A program made the position numbers and the translations under genes. Source: Streptomyces sp. 840.1 (GTDB lineage Bacteria; Actinomycetota; Actinomycetes; Streptomycetales; Streptomycetaceae). From it: a stretch of 64,000 nucleotides of DNA. The first letter of the stretch is position 1, and every line of letters starts with the position of its first letter. The notes beneath the pieces were generated by a model. It was not told the DNA's origin and searched no databases. It saw nothing but the letters and a program-made list of their open reading frames with translations. Below, piece by piece: positions 46,255 through 55,834 of this stretch. The stretch spans positions 129,001 to 193,000 of the forward strand of contig NZ_RJUU01000001.1 in NCBI RefSeq assembly GCF_003751445.1, in the 5' to 3' direction.

Positions 46255-49200
46255 ATGCAGCGCCGATCCGAGTGGCGGCGGAAGGGGAAGGACGCCGGTC
46301 ACTCACGACCACCATGGGGCGGTACAACGCCCACGACGCCGACACCGTTCCATCCGTCCACGACGGGGGGAACGCCTGGTCCAGAGGTTGCGACGCTAGT
46401 GCAGGGACGTTTCAAGAGGGATGGCAGCGCAGCGGCCGAACAGGAGCCCCGCGGCGGGACCGACCGCGGCTCCTCGGCCCAGCACGCCCAGAACCCCGGA
46501 CCGGCCGCGGCCGGCGACACCACCGACCGCGCCAAGCGCTCCGGCACGACGGCGGGCGACAGCTCCGATCACGTCGCGTCACCGAAGCCCCAGGGCCCGG
46601 TCAACACGGGATCGCGGGTAGCTCTGCGCAACTGGCGCATCAGCACGCGCCTGGTCTCCCTGCTCGCCCTCCCCGTGGTCGCGGCGACCACCCTGGGCGG
46701 CCTGCGCATCAACGACTCCATGAACGACATCCAGCAGCTGGAGCACATGCAGCTGCTGACCCAGATGACCAAGCAGGCGACCTCGCTGGCCCAGGCACTC
46801 CAGGAGGAGCGCGACCAGTCGGCCGGCCCGCTGTCCAACGGAGTCCCGGCCACCGACTTCAAGGTCACCACGCCTCGGAAGAAGACCGACCGGGCCAAGA
46901 AGGCCTTCTTCGACGCGACGAACGAAATCGGCGACACCGAGGGCGACGAGGCGCTGGAGAGCATCCACTCCAGCGTCCAGCAGATCGCCTCGCAGCTCGG
47001 CGGCATCCGCGACATCCGCAAGCAGGCATTCACCGACGGCTCCCCGAGCCTGCAGACCGTCGACGCGTACAGCCAGCTGATCACCTCGCTGCTGAGCCTC
47101 TCGCAGGACATGGCGCAGGCGACCAGCAGCCCCGAGATGATCAAGCGGACCCGCGCCCTGGCGGCCTTCTCCTCCGCCAAGGAGTACGCCTCGGTCCAGC
47201 GCGCGATCATCGCCGCGGCGCTGCCGGGCGGCAACGACAAGCAGCCCGAACTCGACTCGAACGACCGGCAGTTCGGTCTGGCGGCACTGCGCAAGGAAGC
47301 CCTGGCGCGCCGCTCGTTCGAGCTGATCTACACGACCACCGGGAACAGCGCGAGCGATCTGACCGCCACGCTGGACGACGGCAACCCCGAGATCAAGGCC
47401 GCCGACACCTACGCCAAGAAGGTGCTCGACAGCCCGACCAGCATGACCGGGACGGCCCGGCGTTCCTACCTCGACTGGTACGACCAGGACTCCACCAAGA
47501 TCCAGGCCATGAAGCAGATCGAGGAGACGCTCCTCAGCGACATGGAGGGCAAGGCGCGCGAACTGCGCGACGAGTCCCAGCGCGAGGCGATCATCTCCGG
47601 TGCGCTCATCCTGCTGGTGCTCGGTGTCTCGCTGGTCGGCGCCTTCGTCGTCGCCCGCTCCATGATCCGTTCGCTGCGCCGGCTCCAGGACACGGCGACG
47701 CGCGTCGCCCAGGACCGGCTGCCCGAGCTCGTCAAGCAGCTCTCCGAGGCCGACCCGCAGGACGTCGACACCTCCGTCGAGTCGGTCGGTGTGCACTCCC
47801 GGGACGAGATCGGCAAGGTCGCCGCGGCCTTCGACGACGTGCACCGCGAGGCTGTCCGGCTCGCCGCCGAACAGGCCCTCCTGCGGGGCAACGTCAACGC
47901 GATGTTCACCAACCTCTCGCGCCGTTCGCAGGGCCTCATCCAGCGTCAGCTCTCCCTCATCTCCGAGCTGGAGTCGCGCGAGGCCGACCCGGACCAGCTG
48001 TCCTCGCTCTTCAAGCTCGACCACCTCGCGACCCGTATGCGCCGTAACGGTGAGAACCTCCTCGTCCTCGCGGGCGAGGAGCCGGGCCGCCGGTGGACCC
48101 GTCCGGTTCCGCTGGTCGACGTGCTGCGCGCCGCCGCCTCCGAGGTGGAGCAGTACGAGCGCATCGAACTGGCCGCGGTGCCCGCGACCGAGGTCGCCGG
48201 CCGGGTCGTCAACGACCTCGTGCACCTCCTCGCCGAGCTGCTGGAGAACGCCACCTCGTTCTCCTCGCCGCAGACGAAGGTCCGGGTCACCGGTCACGCA
48301 CTGCCCGACGGCCGGGTGCTCGTCGAGATCCACGACACCGGCATCGGCCTCTCCCCCGAGGACCTCGCGGCGATCAACGAGCGGCTCGCGTCGCCGCCCA
48401 CCGTGGACGTCTCGGTCTCCCGCCGCATGGGTCTGTTCGTGGTCGGCCGGCTGTCCCTGCGTCACGGCATCCGTATTCAGCTGCGGCCCTCCGACTCCGG
48501 CGGTACGACCGCGCTGGTCATGCTCCCCGTCGATGTCGCGCACGGCGGCAAGATGCCGGTGCCGAAGCAGGCCCAGGGCCAGCAGCCCGCTCCCGGCGGC
48601 CTGCTCGCCGGCGGCGGTCCCGCGCCCCGTCCCGGTCTCGACAGTGCTCCGTCGGCGCCCGGCGGCCGGCTCCCGGCCGGCCCGGGTGCCAACCGCGGCC
48701 AGGTCGGCGCGGGCTCCGGTCCGCGGGCCGCGCTGCCCGCCCGGGACACCGCGGGCAGGTCCCAGAACCCGCAGGGCCAGGGCGGTCCGAGCGGCCCGGG
48801 TGCGCCGAACGGCAGGCCGGGTCAGCCCGGTCAGCAGGGCTCCGGCTTCCAGAGCGCCGGGTTCCCCGGCACCGGCCCGCAGCCCAGGCAGCCGCAGGAC
48901 GGCTCGCGTCAGGAGCCGCCTCGTCAGGGCGGCGGCCTCTCCGGCGCCTTCGGCGGCGGTGCCCGGCTGGGCGCCCGGGGCCAGGGCGACGGCGCCGGGC
49001 GTACGGACTCGGGCCAGCCCAGCCTGTTCGGTCAGCGTCGTCCGGAGCAGAACGGCCAGGGTGCCGGGAACGGCCCCGGCCGGCAGGCTCCGCAGGGCGG
49101 GCCGAACCAGGCGGGCCAGGGCGGCTTCCAGCAGCCCGGCGGTCCGGGCGAGAACAGCCGTCAGCTGCCCCCGGTCGGCGGTCCGCGTGCCGAACTGCCC

Positions 49201-50190
49201 GGTGGCAACCCCTCGCCGGACGCTCCGGACCGGGGATTCCCCGCTCCGCAGCGCCCGCAGACCACCAGCTGGGGCTCGGACGAGCAGTCCGCACCCCAGC
49301 AGCGCTCCCCGCTCGACGCCCCCCGCGGTCACGAGGAGCCCGAGTCCGCCAACCAGTTCCAGCGGCCGCTGAGCCCGCCGCCGCTCACCCCTCGCCGGCC
49401 GATGGACGACCGGCAGGGGCCGGGCGCGACCTCGGAGTTCGCCCGTCCGGACTTCTCGGCGCCCGCTCCGGGTGCGCAGACGCCGGACCCGGCGAGCACC
49501 GCGCAGTTCGCCCGCCCCGACTACAGCCGTCCGCAGGACCAGGGACAGGGACGGCCCGCGCCGTTCGGTGGCGACCGGGGCAACGAGGACTTCGGTGCTC
49601 CGCGACCGCCCGAGCAGCAGTACCGGCCGGCCCTGCCCCAGCAGCCCGAGGCGCTTCCGCCGGCCTCCGGGCCCGGCGACGGCCGCACGCCGCTGTACGA
49701 CACGCTGGAGACGAACTGGTTCCACGGTCCGCAGCAGAACGGTCAGCAGCACGCGCAGAACGGCCAGCAGCAGTACGGCCAGCAGCCGCCCGCCGCGCCG
49801 CAGCCGTCCGGCTTCCCGCAGCAGCCCGCCGAGGAGCGTCCCGCTCCCCCCGCACCGCAGCGCGGTCCGGGCGACACCACCGGCGTCACGAGCTCCTGGC
49901 GCGCCTCGCCGAACGACGAACTCGGCCGGCAGGCGGAGCGGGTGAAGAAGCCCGCAGCAGGCGGAATTACCACTTCCGGTCTGCCTCGCCGGGTACCGCG
50001 TGCCAATCTGGTGCCGGGCACCGCCCAGCAGCAGAATCACCAGTCAGGTCCCCAGGTCTCGCGTGCGCCCGATGATGTGCGTGGGCGTCTTACCAATCTC
50101 CGCCGGGGCATCCAGCAGGGACGTCAGGCCAACAACGGCCAGTCGACCGGCAGTTTCCCAATCGGCCCCACTCACCAGCAGGAGCGTTAG
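46255..50190 (+). CDS. cvnA1: CvnA1, conservon sensor-like histidine kinase
   Basis: A 1311-residue membrane protein: TM1 about 133-150, an extracytoplasmic nitrate-sensor-like (NIT) region of about 290 residues, TM2 about 445-468, HAMP, and an HATPase domain at about 655-760 with HLLAELLENAT (N box) and DTGIGL (G1). No classical phosphoacceptor block is evident; a LDHLATRMRRN segment precedes the ATPase. The last 540 residues are Gly/Pro/Gln-rich low complexity. Conservons are proposed to form a membrane complex resembling a G-protein-coupled system (CvnA with B, C, D). ATG at 46255 with AGGGGG ahead. Confidence 0.93.
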   Translation: MQRRSEWRRKGKDAGHSRPPWGGTTPTTPTPFHPSTTGGTPGPEVATLVQGRFKRDGSAAAEQEPRGGTDRGSSAQHAQNPGPAAAGDTTDRAKRSGTTAGDSSDHVASPKPQGPVNTGSRVALRNWRISTRLVSLLALPVVAATTLGGLRINDSMNDIQQLEHMQLLTQMTKQATSLAQALQEERDQSAGPLSNGVPATDFKVTTPRKKTDRAKKAFFDATNEIGDTEGDEALESIHSSVQQIASQLGGIRDIRKQAFTDGSPSLQTVDAYSQLITSLLSLSQDMAQATSSPEMIKRTRALAAFSSAKEYASVQRAIIAAALPGGNDKQPELDSNDRQFGLAALRKEALARRSFELIYTTTGNSASDLTATLDDGNPEIKAADTYAKKVLDSPTSMTGTARRSYLDWYDQDSTKIQAMKQIEETLLSDMEGKARELRDESQREAIISGALILLVLGVSLVGAFVVARSMIRSLRRLQDTATRVAQDRLPELVKQLSEADPQDVDTSVESVGVHSRDEIGKVAAAFDDVHREAVRLAAEQALLRGNVNAMFTNLSRRSQGLIQRQLSLISELESREADPDQLSSLFKLDHLATRMRRNGENLLVLAGEEPGRRWTRPVPLVDVLRAAASEVEQYERIELAAVPATEVAGRVVNDLVHLLAELLENATSFSSPQTKVRVTGHALPDGRVLVEIHDTGIGLSPEDLAAINERLASPPTVDVSVSRRMGLFVVGRLSLRHGIRIQLRPSDSGGTTALVMLPVDVAHGGKMPVPKQAQGQQPAPGGLLAGGGPAPRPGLDSAPSAPGGRLPAGPGANRGQVGAGSGPRAALPARDTAGRSQNPQGQGGPSGPGAPNGRPGQPGQQGSGFQSAGFPGTGPQPRQPQDGSRQEPPRQGGGLSGAFGGGARLGARGQGDGAGRTDSGQPSLFGQRRPEQNGQGAGNGPGRQAPQGGPNQAGQGGFQQPGGPGENSRQLPPVGGPRAELPGGNPSPDAPDRGFPAPQRPQTTSWGSDEQSAPQQRSPLDAPRGHEEPESANQFQRPLSPPPLTPRRPMDDRQGPGATSEFARPDFSAPAPGAQTPDPASTAQFARPDYSRPQDQGQGRPAPFGGDRGNEDFGAPRPPEQQYRPALPQQPEALPPASGPGDGRTPLYDTLETNWFHGPQQNGQQHAQNGQQQYGQQPPAAPQPSGFPQQPAEERPAPPAPQRGPGDTTGVTSSWRASPNDELGRQAERVKKPAAGGITTSGLPRRVPRANLVPGTAQQQNHQSGPQVSRAPDDVRGRLTNLRRGIQQGRQANNGQSTGSFPIGPTHQQER

Positions 50191-50613
50191 TTGAGCCCGA
50201 TGAGTCAGGCCGCGCAGAATCTGAACTGGTTGATCACCAACTTCGTGGACAACACCCCCGGGGTGTCGCACACGGTGGTGGTCTCCGCAGACGGCCTGCT
50301 GCTGGCGATGTCCGAAGGTTTCCCGCGCGACCGCGCCGACCAGCTGGCGGCAGTCGCCTCCGGTCTGACCTCGCTGACCGCGGGTGCCTCCCGGATCTTC
50401 GAAGGCGGCGCCGTCAGCCAGACCGTGGTGGAGATGGAACGCGGGTTCCTCTTCCTGATGTCCGTCTCGGACGGTTCCTCACTTGCCGTACTCGCCCATC
50501 CGGACGCCGACATCGGTCTGGTCGGATACGAGATGGCGCTGCTGGTGGACCGGGCGGGCACTGTCCTCACCCCGGACCTCCGCGCCGAGCTCCAGGGCAG
50601 CCTGCTCCACTAG
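50191..50613 (+). CDS. cvnB1: CvnB1, roadblock/LC7-family conservon protein
   Basis: A 140-residue roadblock/LC7-domain protein (SQAAQNLNWLITNFV, then GLLLAMSEGFPRDRADQLAAVASGLTSL). These domains act as partners or GAPs for Ras-like GTPases, here presumably CvnD1. The start is TTG at 50191, directly after the cvnA1 stop with AGGAG ahead; the cvn2 copy has GTG at the same place. An ATG three codons on is an alternative. Confidence 0.93.
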   Translation: MSPMSQAAQNLNWLITNFVDNTPGVSHTVVVSADGLLLAMSEGFPRDRADQLAAVASGLTSLTAGASRIFEGGAVSQTVVEMERGFLFLMSVSDGSSLAVLAHPDADIGLVGYEMALLVDRAGTVLTPDLRAELQGSLLH

Positions 50614-50746
50614 GCGGCCGTGAACCGGTGACACAGACGATTACCCCAGGTACTGCAATCAACCCTCGCCCGTCCGGCCGCTTACAGCCCCCCACCGGCC
50701 CCTTCCGACGGCAAGCCGACATCCTGCTGTCACGCCCGGAGGATTC

Positions 50747-51154
50747 ATGACCCCGCCACCCGCCTCACCCGATCCGTACGGCGCGCTGAACCACGCGTCG
50801 TACGAAGGTGAAGGCGACCAGCCGCTGGTTCGTCCGTACGCCATGACAGGCGGCCGGACCCGACCGCGCTACCAGCTAGCGATAGAGGCCCTGGTCAGCA
50901 CCACGGCCGACCCCGCGCACCTGGGAACGCTGCTCCCCGAGCACCAGCGGATCTGCCACCTGTGCCGCGAGGTCAAGTCGGTGGCCGAGGTGTCGGCCCT
51001 GCTGTCGATGCCGCTCGGCGTGGCCCGGATTCTCGTCGCGGACCTGGCGGAAGCCGGCATGGTGGCCATCCACCAGCCGGGCAACGGAGAGGCCGGCGGC
51101 GCGCCGGATGTGACACTGCTCGAAAGGGTACTCAGTGGACTTCGCAAGCTCTAG
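50747..51154 (+). CDS. cvnC1: CvnC1, DUF742 conservon protein
   Basis: A 135-residue DUF742 protein with the family opening LVRPYAMTGGRTRP and a winged-helix-like RICHLCREVKSVAEVSALL. It is 96 residues shorter than CvnC2 because it lacks that protein's repeat-bearing N-terminus. ATG at 50747 follows GGAGG. Overlaps cvnD1 by 20 bases. Confidence 0.92.
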   Translation: MTPPPASPDPYGALNHASYEGEGDQPLVRPYAMTGGRTRPRYQLAIEALVSTTADPAHLGTLLPEHQRICHLCREVKSVAEVSALLSMPLGVARILVADLAEAGMVAIHQPGNGEAGGAPDVTLLERVLSGLRKL

Positions 51155-51716
51155 TGGCGGTGCTGCCCGCGCCACCACCTCGGCGAAGATCGTGGTGGCA
51201 GGCGGGTTCGGCGTGGGTAAGACCACGTTTGTCGGTGCTGTTTCGGAGATCAATCCGCTGCGCACCGAAGCCGTGATGACGTCCGCGTCCGCGGGCATCG
51301 ACGACCTGACACACACCGGAGGCAAGACCACCACGACGGTGGCCATGGACTTCGGACGCATCACCCTGGACCAGGACCTGATCCTGTACCTCTTCGGTAC
51401 ACCCGGCCAGGACCGCTTCTGGTTCATGTGGGACGACCTCGTACGCGGCGCCATCGGCGCCGTCGTACTCGTCGACACCCGCCGACTCGCCGACTGCTTC
51501 CCCGCCGTCGACTACTTCGAGAACAGCGGACTCCCCTTCGTCATCGCCCTCAACGGCTTCGACGGACACCAGCCCTACACCCCCGACGAAGTCCGCGAAG
51601 CACTCCAGATCGGACCCGACACCCCGATCATCACGACCGACGCGCGGCACCGCGGTGATGCCAAGAGCGGTCTGATCACGCTGGTGGAGCACGCGCTGAT
51701 GGCAAGGCTCAAGTAG
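51135..51716 (+). CDS. cvnD1: CvnD1, conservon Ras/MglA-like GTPase
   Basis: A 193-residue small GTPase. P-loop GGFGVGKTT (residues 23-31), switch/G3-like LFGTPGQDRF (86-95), and NGFDGH near 139 in the G4 position, which departs from the usual NKxD. GTG at 51135 lies inside the cvnC1 end. It differs from CvnD2 at only about eight residues, and most of the gene is base-identical (see findings). Confidence 0.94.
   Translation: MDFASSSGGAARATTSAKIVVAGGFGVGKTTFVGAVSEINPLRTEAVMTSASAGIDDLTHTGGKTTTTVAMDFGRITLDQDLILYLFGTPGQDRFWFMWDDLVRGAIGAVVLVDTRRLADCFPAVDYFENSGLPFVIALNGFDGHQPYTPDEVREALQIGPDTPIITTDARHRGDAKSGLITLVEHALMARLK
51323..51628 (+). repeat. 306-base block identical to 56699-57004 (cvnD copies)
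   Basis: I compared both copies base by base: no mismatch across 306 bases, including synonymous sites. A further 113-base identical block (51207-51319 with 56583-56695) lies upstream, separated by two mismatches. Flanks diverge at once. Confidence 0.9.
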
Positions 51717-51754
51717 GCACAAGTCGGTATTGCCGTACGGCAGTTAAAGTAGTC

Positions 51755-51798
51755 ACACGGGGGCGGGCTGTGTCCTTTGACACGATCCGCCCCCGTGT
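51755..51798 (+). terminator. Terminator of conservon 1
   Basis: Perfect 12-base arms ACACGGGGGCGG (51755-51766)/CCGCCCCCGTGT (51787-51798), with an inner GTGTC/GACAC stem, giving a long two-step hairpin. Confidence 0.8.
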
Positions 51799-51871
51799 TC
51801 ATAACGTTTCGAAAGAGAATTACCTCACGGCCGACACCCGATGCGTACGCGCGGTACCGCTGTGCTCACAT

Positions 51872-51895
51872 GAGCCCCGTCTTTTGGCGGGGCTC
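51872..51895 (+). terminator. Second intrinsic terminator after conservon 1
   Basis: GAGCCCCG, 8-base loop, CGGGGCTC, followed by GTTCTTTAT. Rho-independent form on the plus strand. Confidence 0.72.
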
Positions 51896-51933
51896 GTTCT
51901 TTATGCCCGTTTTATCTGAGGCCTGCGCCACTT

Positions 51934-51948
51934 GGAACCGGTGGTTCC
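51934..51948. promoter_or_regulatory. GGAACC-GGT-GGTTCC palindrome upstream of cvn2
   Basis: A perfect 15-base palindrome between the cvn1 terminators and cvnA2, 116-130 bases ahead of the start; a third TTGGAAC half-site follows at 51955. Candidate operator. Confidence 0.5.
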
Positions 51949-52063
51949 GACTGTTTGGAACGCGGCCGTTTCCCGTGCTGCAATTCGACGAACTCCCGAG
52001 TAGGTACGGCCCTGAACAAACACGGCACAGCGTAGGTGCCGACGCCGAGAGGTTGTTGGTCGA

Positions 52064-55000
52064 GTGAGGCGTAACAACGAGGGCTCCACGGCGCAGCCGG
52101 AGCGGGGCAACTTCACCCCGCCGCGCGCCGCGGCGTCGTCCGCCGACGTGTCCGAAGGGGCGTCCGCCGGTGGCAGCACCAGCCGGATGTCCCCGCGCAA
52201 CTGGCGGGTGCCCACCAGGCTGAACGCGATCCTCCTGATCCCCGTACTGGTCGGCCTGGTCATGGGCGGCTTCCAGGTGAAGGGATCGGTCGACACCTGG
52301 CAGGAGGCCCAGGACGCCGAGAAGACCGCGCTGATCGTGCGGGCGGCCTCCGAGTACGGCCAGGCGCTGCTGAACGAGCGCGACCTCAGCGCCCAGCCGC
52401 TGCTGTCCAACAAGCGCGACGCGGCGGCCGTCACCGAGGTGCGTGCCACCACGGACGCGGCCGCGGACAAGTTCGACGCGGCCGTGAAGGACATGCCTGG
52501 GAAGGAAGGCCTGGAGCGCCGCCTCAAGCTGTTCCGGCTGGAGGAGCCCACCCTTCCCGACCTGCGCAAGTCCGCCTACGCCGAGGCCATGGACCCGGTG
52601 AAGACGGAAGAGGGCTACGTCCAGGTCCAGCACTCCCTCATGGAGTTCTGCAACGAGCTCGGTCTCGGTACCGGCAACATCACCAGCTACGGCCGTACCG
52701 TCTACGCGATCGAGCTGGCCAAGGCTGCAGAATCGCTTCAGCGCTCCATCGGCATGCACCTGCTGGTACGGCCCAGCCAGGAGAGCGGCAAGTTCAACGA
52801 CCAGGTCAAGGCGTTCGGCTCGTACAACTACCTGGAGCAGATCGCACTCGGCGAGTTCGTCTCCGGCGGCACGGAAGCCGACGCCGCCCGGCTGAAGAAG
52901 GTCATGGCCGGCAAGGCGACCGAGGGCGCTGCCCAGGTCAAGGCCGCCAAGGAGAAGGCCGACGCGGCGGGCGTCCCGTTCGTGACGCCGCCCACCGCGA
53001 ACGGCTCGGTCTTCGACGGTATGGCCCAGCAGCTCGGCCTCGGCAGGACCCCCGCCCAGCTGAAGGCGAAGGGCATCACCCCCGAGACCTGGATGGCCGC
53101 GGCCACCGCGAAGTTCGACGGGTACACCACGGTCGAGGAAGAGCTCGTCGACAAGGCCGTGACCGAGGCCGCGGACATCTCGTCCAGCGCCCGCACCGAC
53201 GCCATCGTCAACGCCGCGATCGTGATCGTCGCCCTGCTGGCCGCGTTCGTCCTGGCCGGTCTCATGGCGCGCCAGATGAGCCGCTCGATGCGCCGGCTGC
53301 GCAACGCCGCCTTCGGCATCGCGGAGCAGCGGCTGCCCTCGCTCGTCGACCAGTTGTCCCGGACCGATCCGGGCCGGGTGGACACCCGCGTGCAGCCGAT
53401 CCCGATCAACAGCCAGGACGAGATCGGCGAGGTTGCCCGCGCCTTCGACCAGGTGCACCGCGAGGCGGTCCGGCTGGCGGCCGAGCAGGCCATGCTGCGG
53501 GGCAACGTCAACGCGATCTTCACCAACCTCTCGCGCCGCAACCAGTCGCTCATCGAGGGCCAGCTGACCCTGATCACCGACCTGGAGAACAACGAGGCCG
53601 ACCCGGACCAGCTGGAGAGCCTGTTCCGGCTGGACCACCTGGCGACGCGCATGCGCCGCAACGGCGAGAACCTCCTGGTGCTCGCCGGCGAGGAACCCGG
53701 CCGCCGCTGGAACCAGCCGGTGCCGCTGGTGGACGTCCTGCGGGCCGCCTCGTCCGAGGTGGAGTCCTACGAGCGCATCGAGCTGTCCGGGGTGCCGGAG
53801 AGCGAGATCCACGGCCAGTCCGTCACCGACCTCGTCCACCTGCTGGCCGAGCTGCTGGAGAACGCCACCACGTTCTCCTCGCCGCAGACCAAGGTGCGGG
53901 TCACCGCGACCCGGCTGCCCGACAGCCGCGTGATGATCGAGATCCACGACAAGGGCATCGGCCTCACCGCCGAGGACTTCGCCGACATCAACCACAAGCT
54001 GGCCAACCCGCCGACGGTGGACGCCGCGGTCTCCCAGCGCATGGGCCTGTTCGTGGTCGGCCGGCTCGCCGACCGGCACGGCATCCGGGTCCAGCTGCGC
54101 CCCTCGGGCGAGCAGGCCGGAACCACCTCGCTGGTCATGCTGCCCGACGCGATCACCCACGGTGGCGGCGGCGAGGGCGCGCCCGCGCCCGGCGACTTCA
54201 CGGTCTCCTCGATCATTCCGCAGCAGCAGGCGTTCGACGCGCCGCCGCTCCAGCCCCAGCTGCGTACGGCGGCGGAGCTCGGCTTCGACGACTCGCGCTA
54301 CGGCGCGGTGTCGGAGGATGCGGCGCAGCTCGACCCGGTGGGCCGTTCGCTGATGCGCGAGGAGCGCCGTGCGGCCCTGGAGACGCAGGCCGGCGGCGAG
54401 GAGCGTCCGGTGTTCCCGCAGCAGGAGTCCCGGGAGCAGTACGCACAGGCCGCGTACGAGGAAGGCCCCTACGCCGCCCCGGACCAGCAGTACGCCCTGG
54501 AGCCCCAGCAGGGCGCCCAGGACGGCGGTCAGTACGCCCTGGAGCCGCAGCAGCGGGACGGGCAGCAGGAACAGCAGTACGGGCAGGCCGGGTACGAGGG
54601 CGGCTACGACCCGTTCCGCGGTGACACCGGCTACGTCCAACAGCCGGGCTACCAGCAGCAGAACGGCTATCCGGAGTCGGCATACCCGGCCCCCGAGGCA
54701 CCCCAGCAGGCCTACGACGGGCAGTACAACACCCAGCCCCAGCAGGAAGAGTGGCCAGATCAGGCCGGGTACCAGGGGACCTACGAGCCCTCGGCGCAGG
54801 TCGAACCGGAATCTGACGGGAGCGCCCCCGCCGCATCGCTGGACAGCGTAGGCTTCGACCGTTCGGGCCCCGTGCCGAACTCCGGCCACGAGATGACCGA
54901 GGCCGGTCTGCCGCGCCGGGGCGGCCAGCAGCACTGGCAGCCCACCGGACGCGGGAACGAGCGGCCCGCCGCCGCGCAGGAGCAGCGGCAGGAGCCGCCG

Positions 55001-55321
55001 CAGCAGCCTCTGCCCGAGCGGCAGGACACGGACGGTGCGGACGGAACGGAAGACTGGCGATCGGCGAACGACGAGCGCTGGGAGCGGGCCGAACAGCTCC
55101 GGGACCCGAAGGCGGGCGGGGTCACCCCCTCCGGTCTTCCCCGGCGCGTCCCCAAGGCCAACCTGGTCGAGGGCACGGCCGAACAGACCCAGCAGGGCGG
55201 CCCCCAGGTCTCCCGCGCCCCGGAGGACGTGCGCGGCAGGTTGAGCAACCTGCGCCGCGGTGTCCTGCGGGGACGTAACGCGGGTTCGGACAGCAGTAAT
55301 ACCTACAACCAGGAGCGTTAG
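52064..55321 (+). CDS. cvnA2: CvnA2, conservon sensor-like histidine kinase
   Basis: A 1085-residue paralogue of CvnA1: TM1 about 53-71, extracytoplasmic NIT-like region to about 378, TM2 about 380-402, HAMP, HATPase with HLLAELLENAT near 591 and DKGIGL, then a Q/Y-rich tail of about 385 residues. The sensor region differs strongly from that of CvnA1, while the cytoplasmic kinase part is closely similar, so different signals probably feed the same kind of output. GTG at 52064; the ribosome binding site is poor. Confidence 0.92.
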   Translation: MRRNNEGSTAQPERGNFTPPRAAASSADVSEGASAGGSTSRMSPRNWRVPTRLNAILLIPVLVGLVMGGFQVKGSVDTWQEAQDAEKTALIVRAASEYGQALLNERDLSAQPLLSNKRDAAAVTEVRATTDAAADKFDAAVKDMPGKEGLERRLKLFRLEEPTLPDLRKSAYAEAMDPVKTEEGYVQVQHSLMEFCNELGLGTGNITSYGRTVYAIELAKAAESLQRSIGMHLLVRPSQESGKFNDQVKAFGSYNYLEQIALGEFVSGGTEADAARLKKVMAGKATEGAAQVKAAKEKADAAGVPFVTPPTANGSVFDGMAQQLGLGRTPAQLKAKGITPETWMAAATAKFDGYTTVEEELVDKAVTEAADISSSARTDAIVNAAIVIVALLAAFVLAGLMARQMSRSMRRLRNAAFGIAEQRLPSLVDQLSRTDPGRVDTRVQPIPINSQDEIGEVARAFDQVHREAVRLAAEQAMLRGNVNAIFTNLSRRNQSLIEGQLTLITDLENNEADPDQLESLFRLDHLATRMRRNGENLLVLAGEEPGRRWNQPVPLVDVLRAASSEVESYERIELSGVPESEIHGQSVTDLVHLLAELLENATTFSSPQTKVRVTATRLPDSRVMIEIHDKGIGLTAEDFADINHKLANPPTVDAAVSQRMGLFVVGRLADRHGIRVQLRPSGEQAGTTSLVMLPDAITHGGGGEGAPAPGDFTVSSIIPQQQAFDAPPLQPQLRTAAELGFDDSRYGAVSEDAAQLDPVGRSLMREERRAALETQAGGEERPVFPQQESREQYAQAAYEEGPYAAPDQQYALEPQQGAQDGGQYALEPQQRDGQQEQQYGQAGYEGGYDPFRGDTGYVQQPGYQQQNGYPESAYPAPEAPQQAYDGQYNTQPQQEEWPDQAGYQGTYEPSAQVEPESDGSAPAASLDSVGFDRSGPVPNSGHEMTEAGLPRRGGQQHWQPTGRGNERPAAAQEQRQEPPQQPLPERQDTDGADGTEDWRSANDERWERAEQLRDPKAGGVTPSGLPRRVPKANLVEGTAEQTQQGGPQVSRAPEDVRGRLSNLRRGVLRGRNAGSDSSNTYNQER

Positions 55322-55322
55322 T

Positions 55323-55745
55323 GTGAGCCCGATGAGCCAGGCGGCGCAGAATCTCAACTGGTTGATCACCAACTTCGTGGACAACACCCCCGGGGTGTCG
55401 CACACGGTGGTGGTCTCCGCCGACGGACTCCTGCTGGCGATGTCCGAGGGATTTCCGCGTGACCGCGCCGACCAGCTGGCGGCTGTCGCGTCCGGTCTGA
55501 CCTCGCTGACCGCGGGCGCCTCGCGGATCTTCGAGGGCGGCGCGGTGAATCAGACAGTTGTGGAGATGGAGCGAGGATTCCTCTTCATCATGTCCGTTTC
55601 CGACGGATCCTCCTTGGCTGTTCTTGCACACCCGGACGCCGATATCGGTCTGGTTGGGTACGAAATGGCGCTTTTGGTGGACCGCGCCGGCGGTGTCCTC
55701 ACTCCGGACCTCCGCGCCGAACTTCAGGGAAGCCTTCTTAACTAG
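55323..55745 (+). CDS. cvnB2: CvnB2, roadblock/LC7-family conservon protein
   Basis: A 140-residue roadblock/LC7 protein differing from CvnB1 at only a few positions (for example AVNQ for AVSQ, SLLN for SLLH). GTG at 55323 one base after the cvnA2 stop, with AGGAG ahead. The ATG three codons later is the alternative. Confidence 0.93.
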   Translation: MSPMSQAAQNLNWLITNFVDNTPGVSHTVVVSADGLLLAMSEGFPRDRADQLAAVASGLTSLTAGASRIFEGGAVNQTVVEMERGFLFIMSVSDGSSLAVLAHPDADIGLVGYEMALLVDRAGGVLTPDLRAELQGSLLN

Positions 55746-55834
55746 TAGACAGACAGTGCGTTTCGCGTCACCGCGCCATAAGGTGCGGTGGCGCGGACCC
55801 ACTGGGACCGGGACCGGCAGGCGGAGGAGGAATC

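Larger units (their letters stand above)
51717..52063. other. Intergenic region between conservons 1 and 2
   Basis: 347 bases with two terminators, then a GGAACC/GGTTCC palindrome and, by inference, the cvn2 promoter. No gene seen. Confidence 0.65.

Noticed and set aside
46579..50040. A 1153-codon minus-strand frame across cvnA1
   Set aside because: Shadow of the cvnA1 coding strand; no start signal, and the opposite strand has complete domain motifs.
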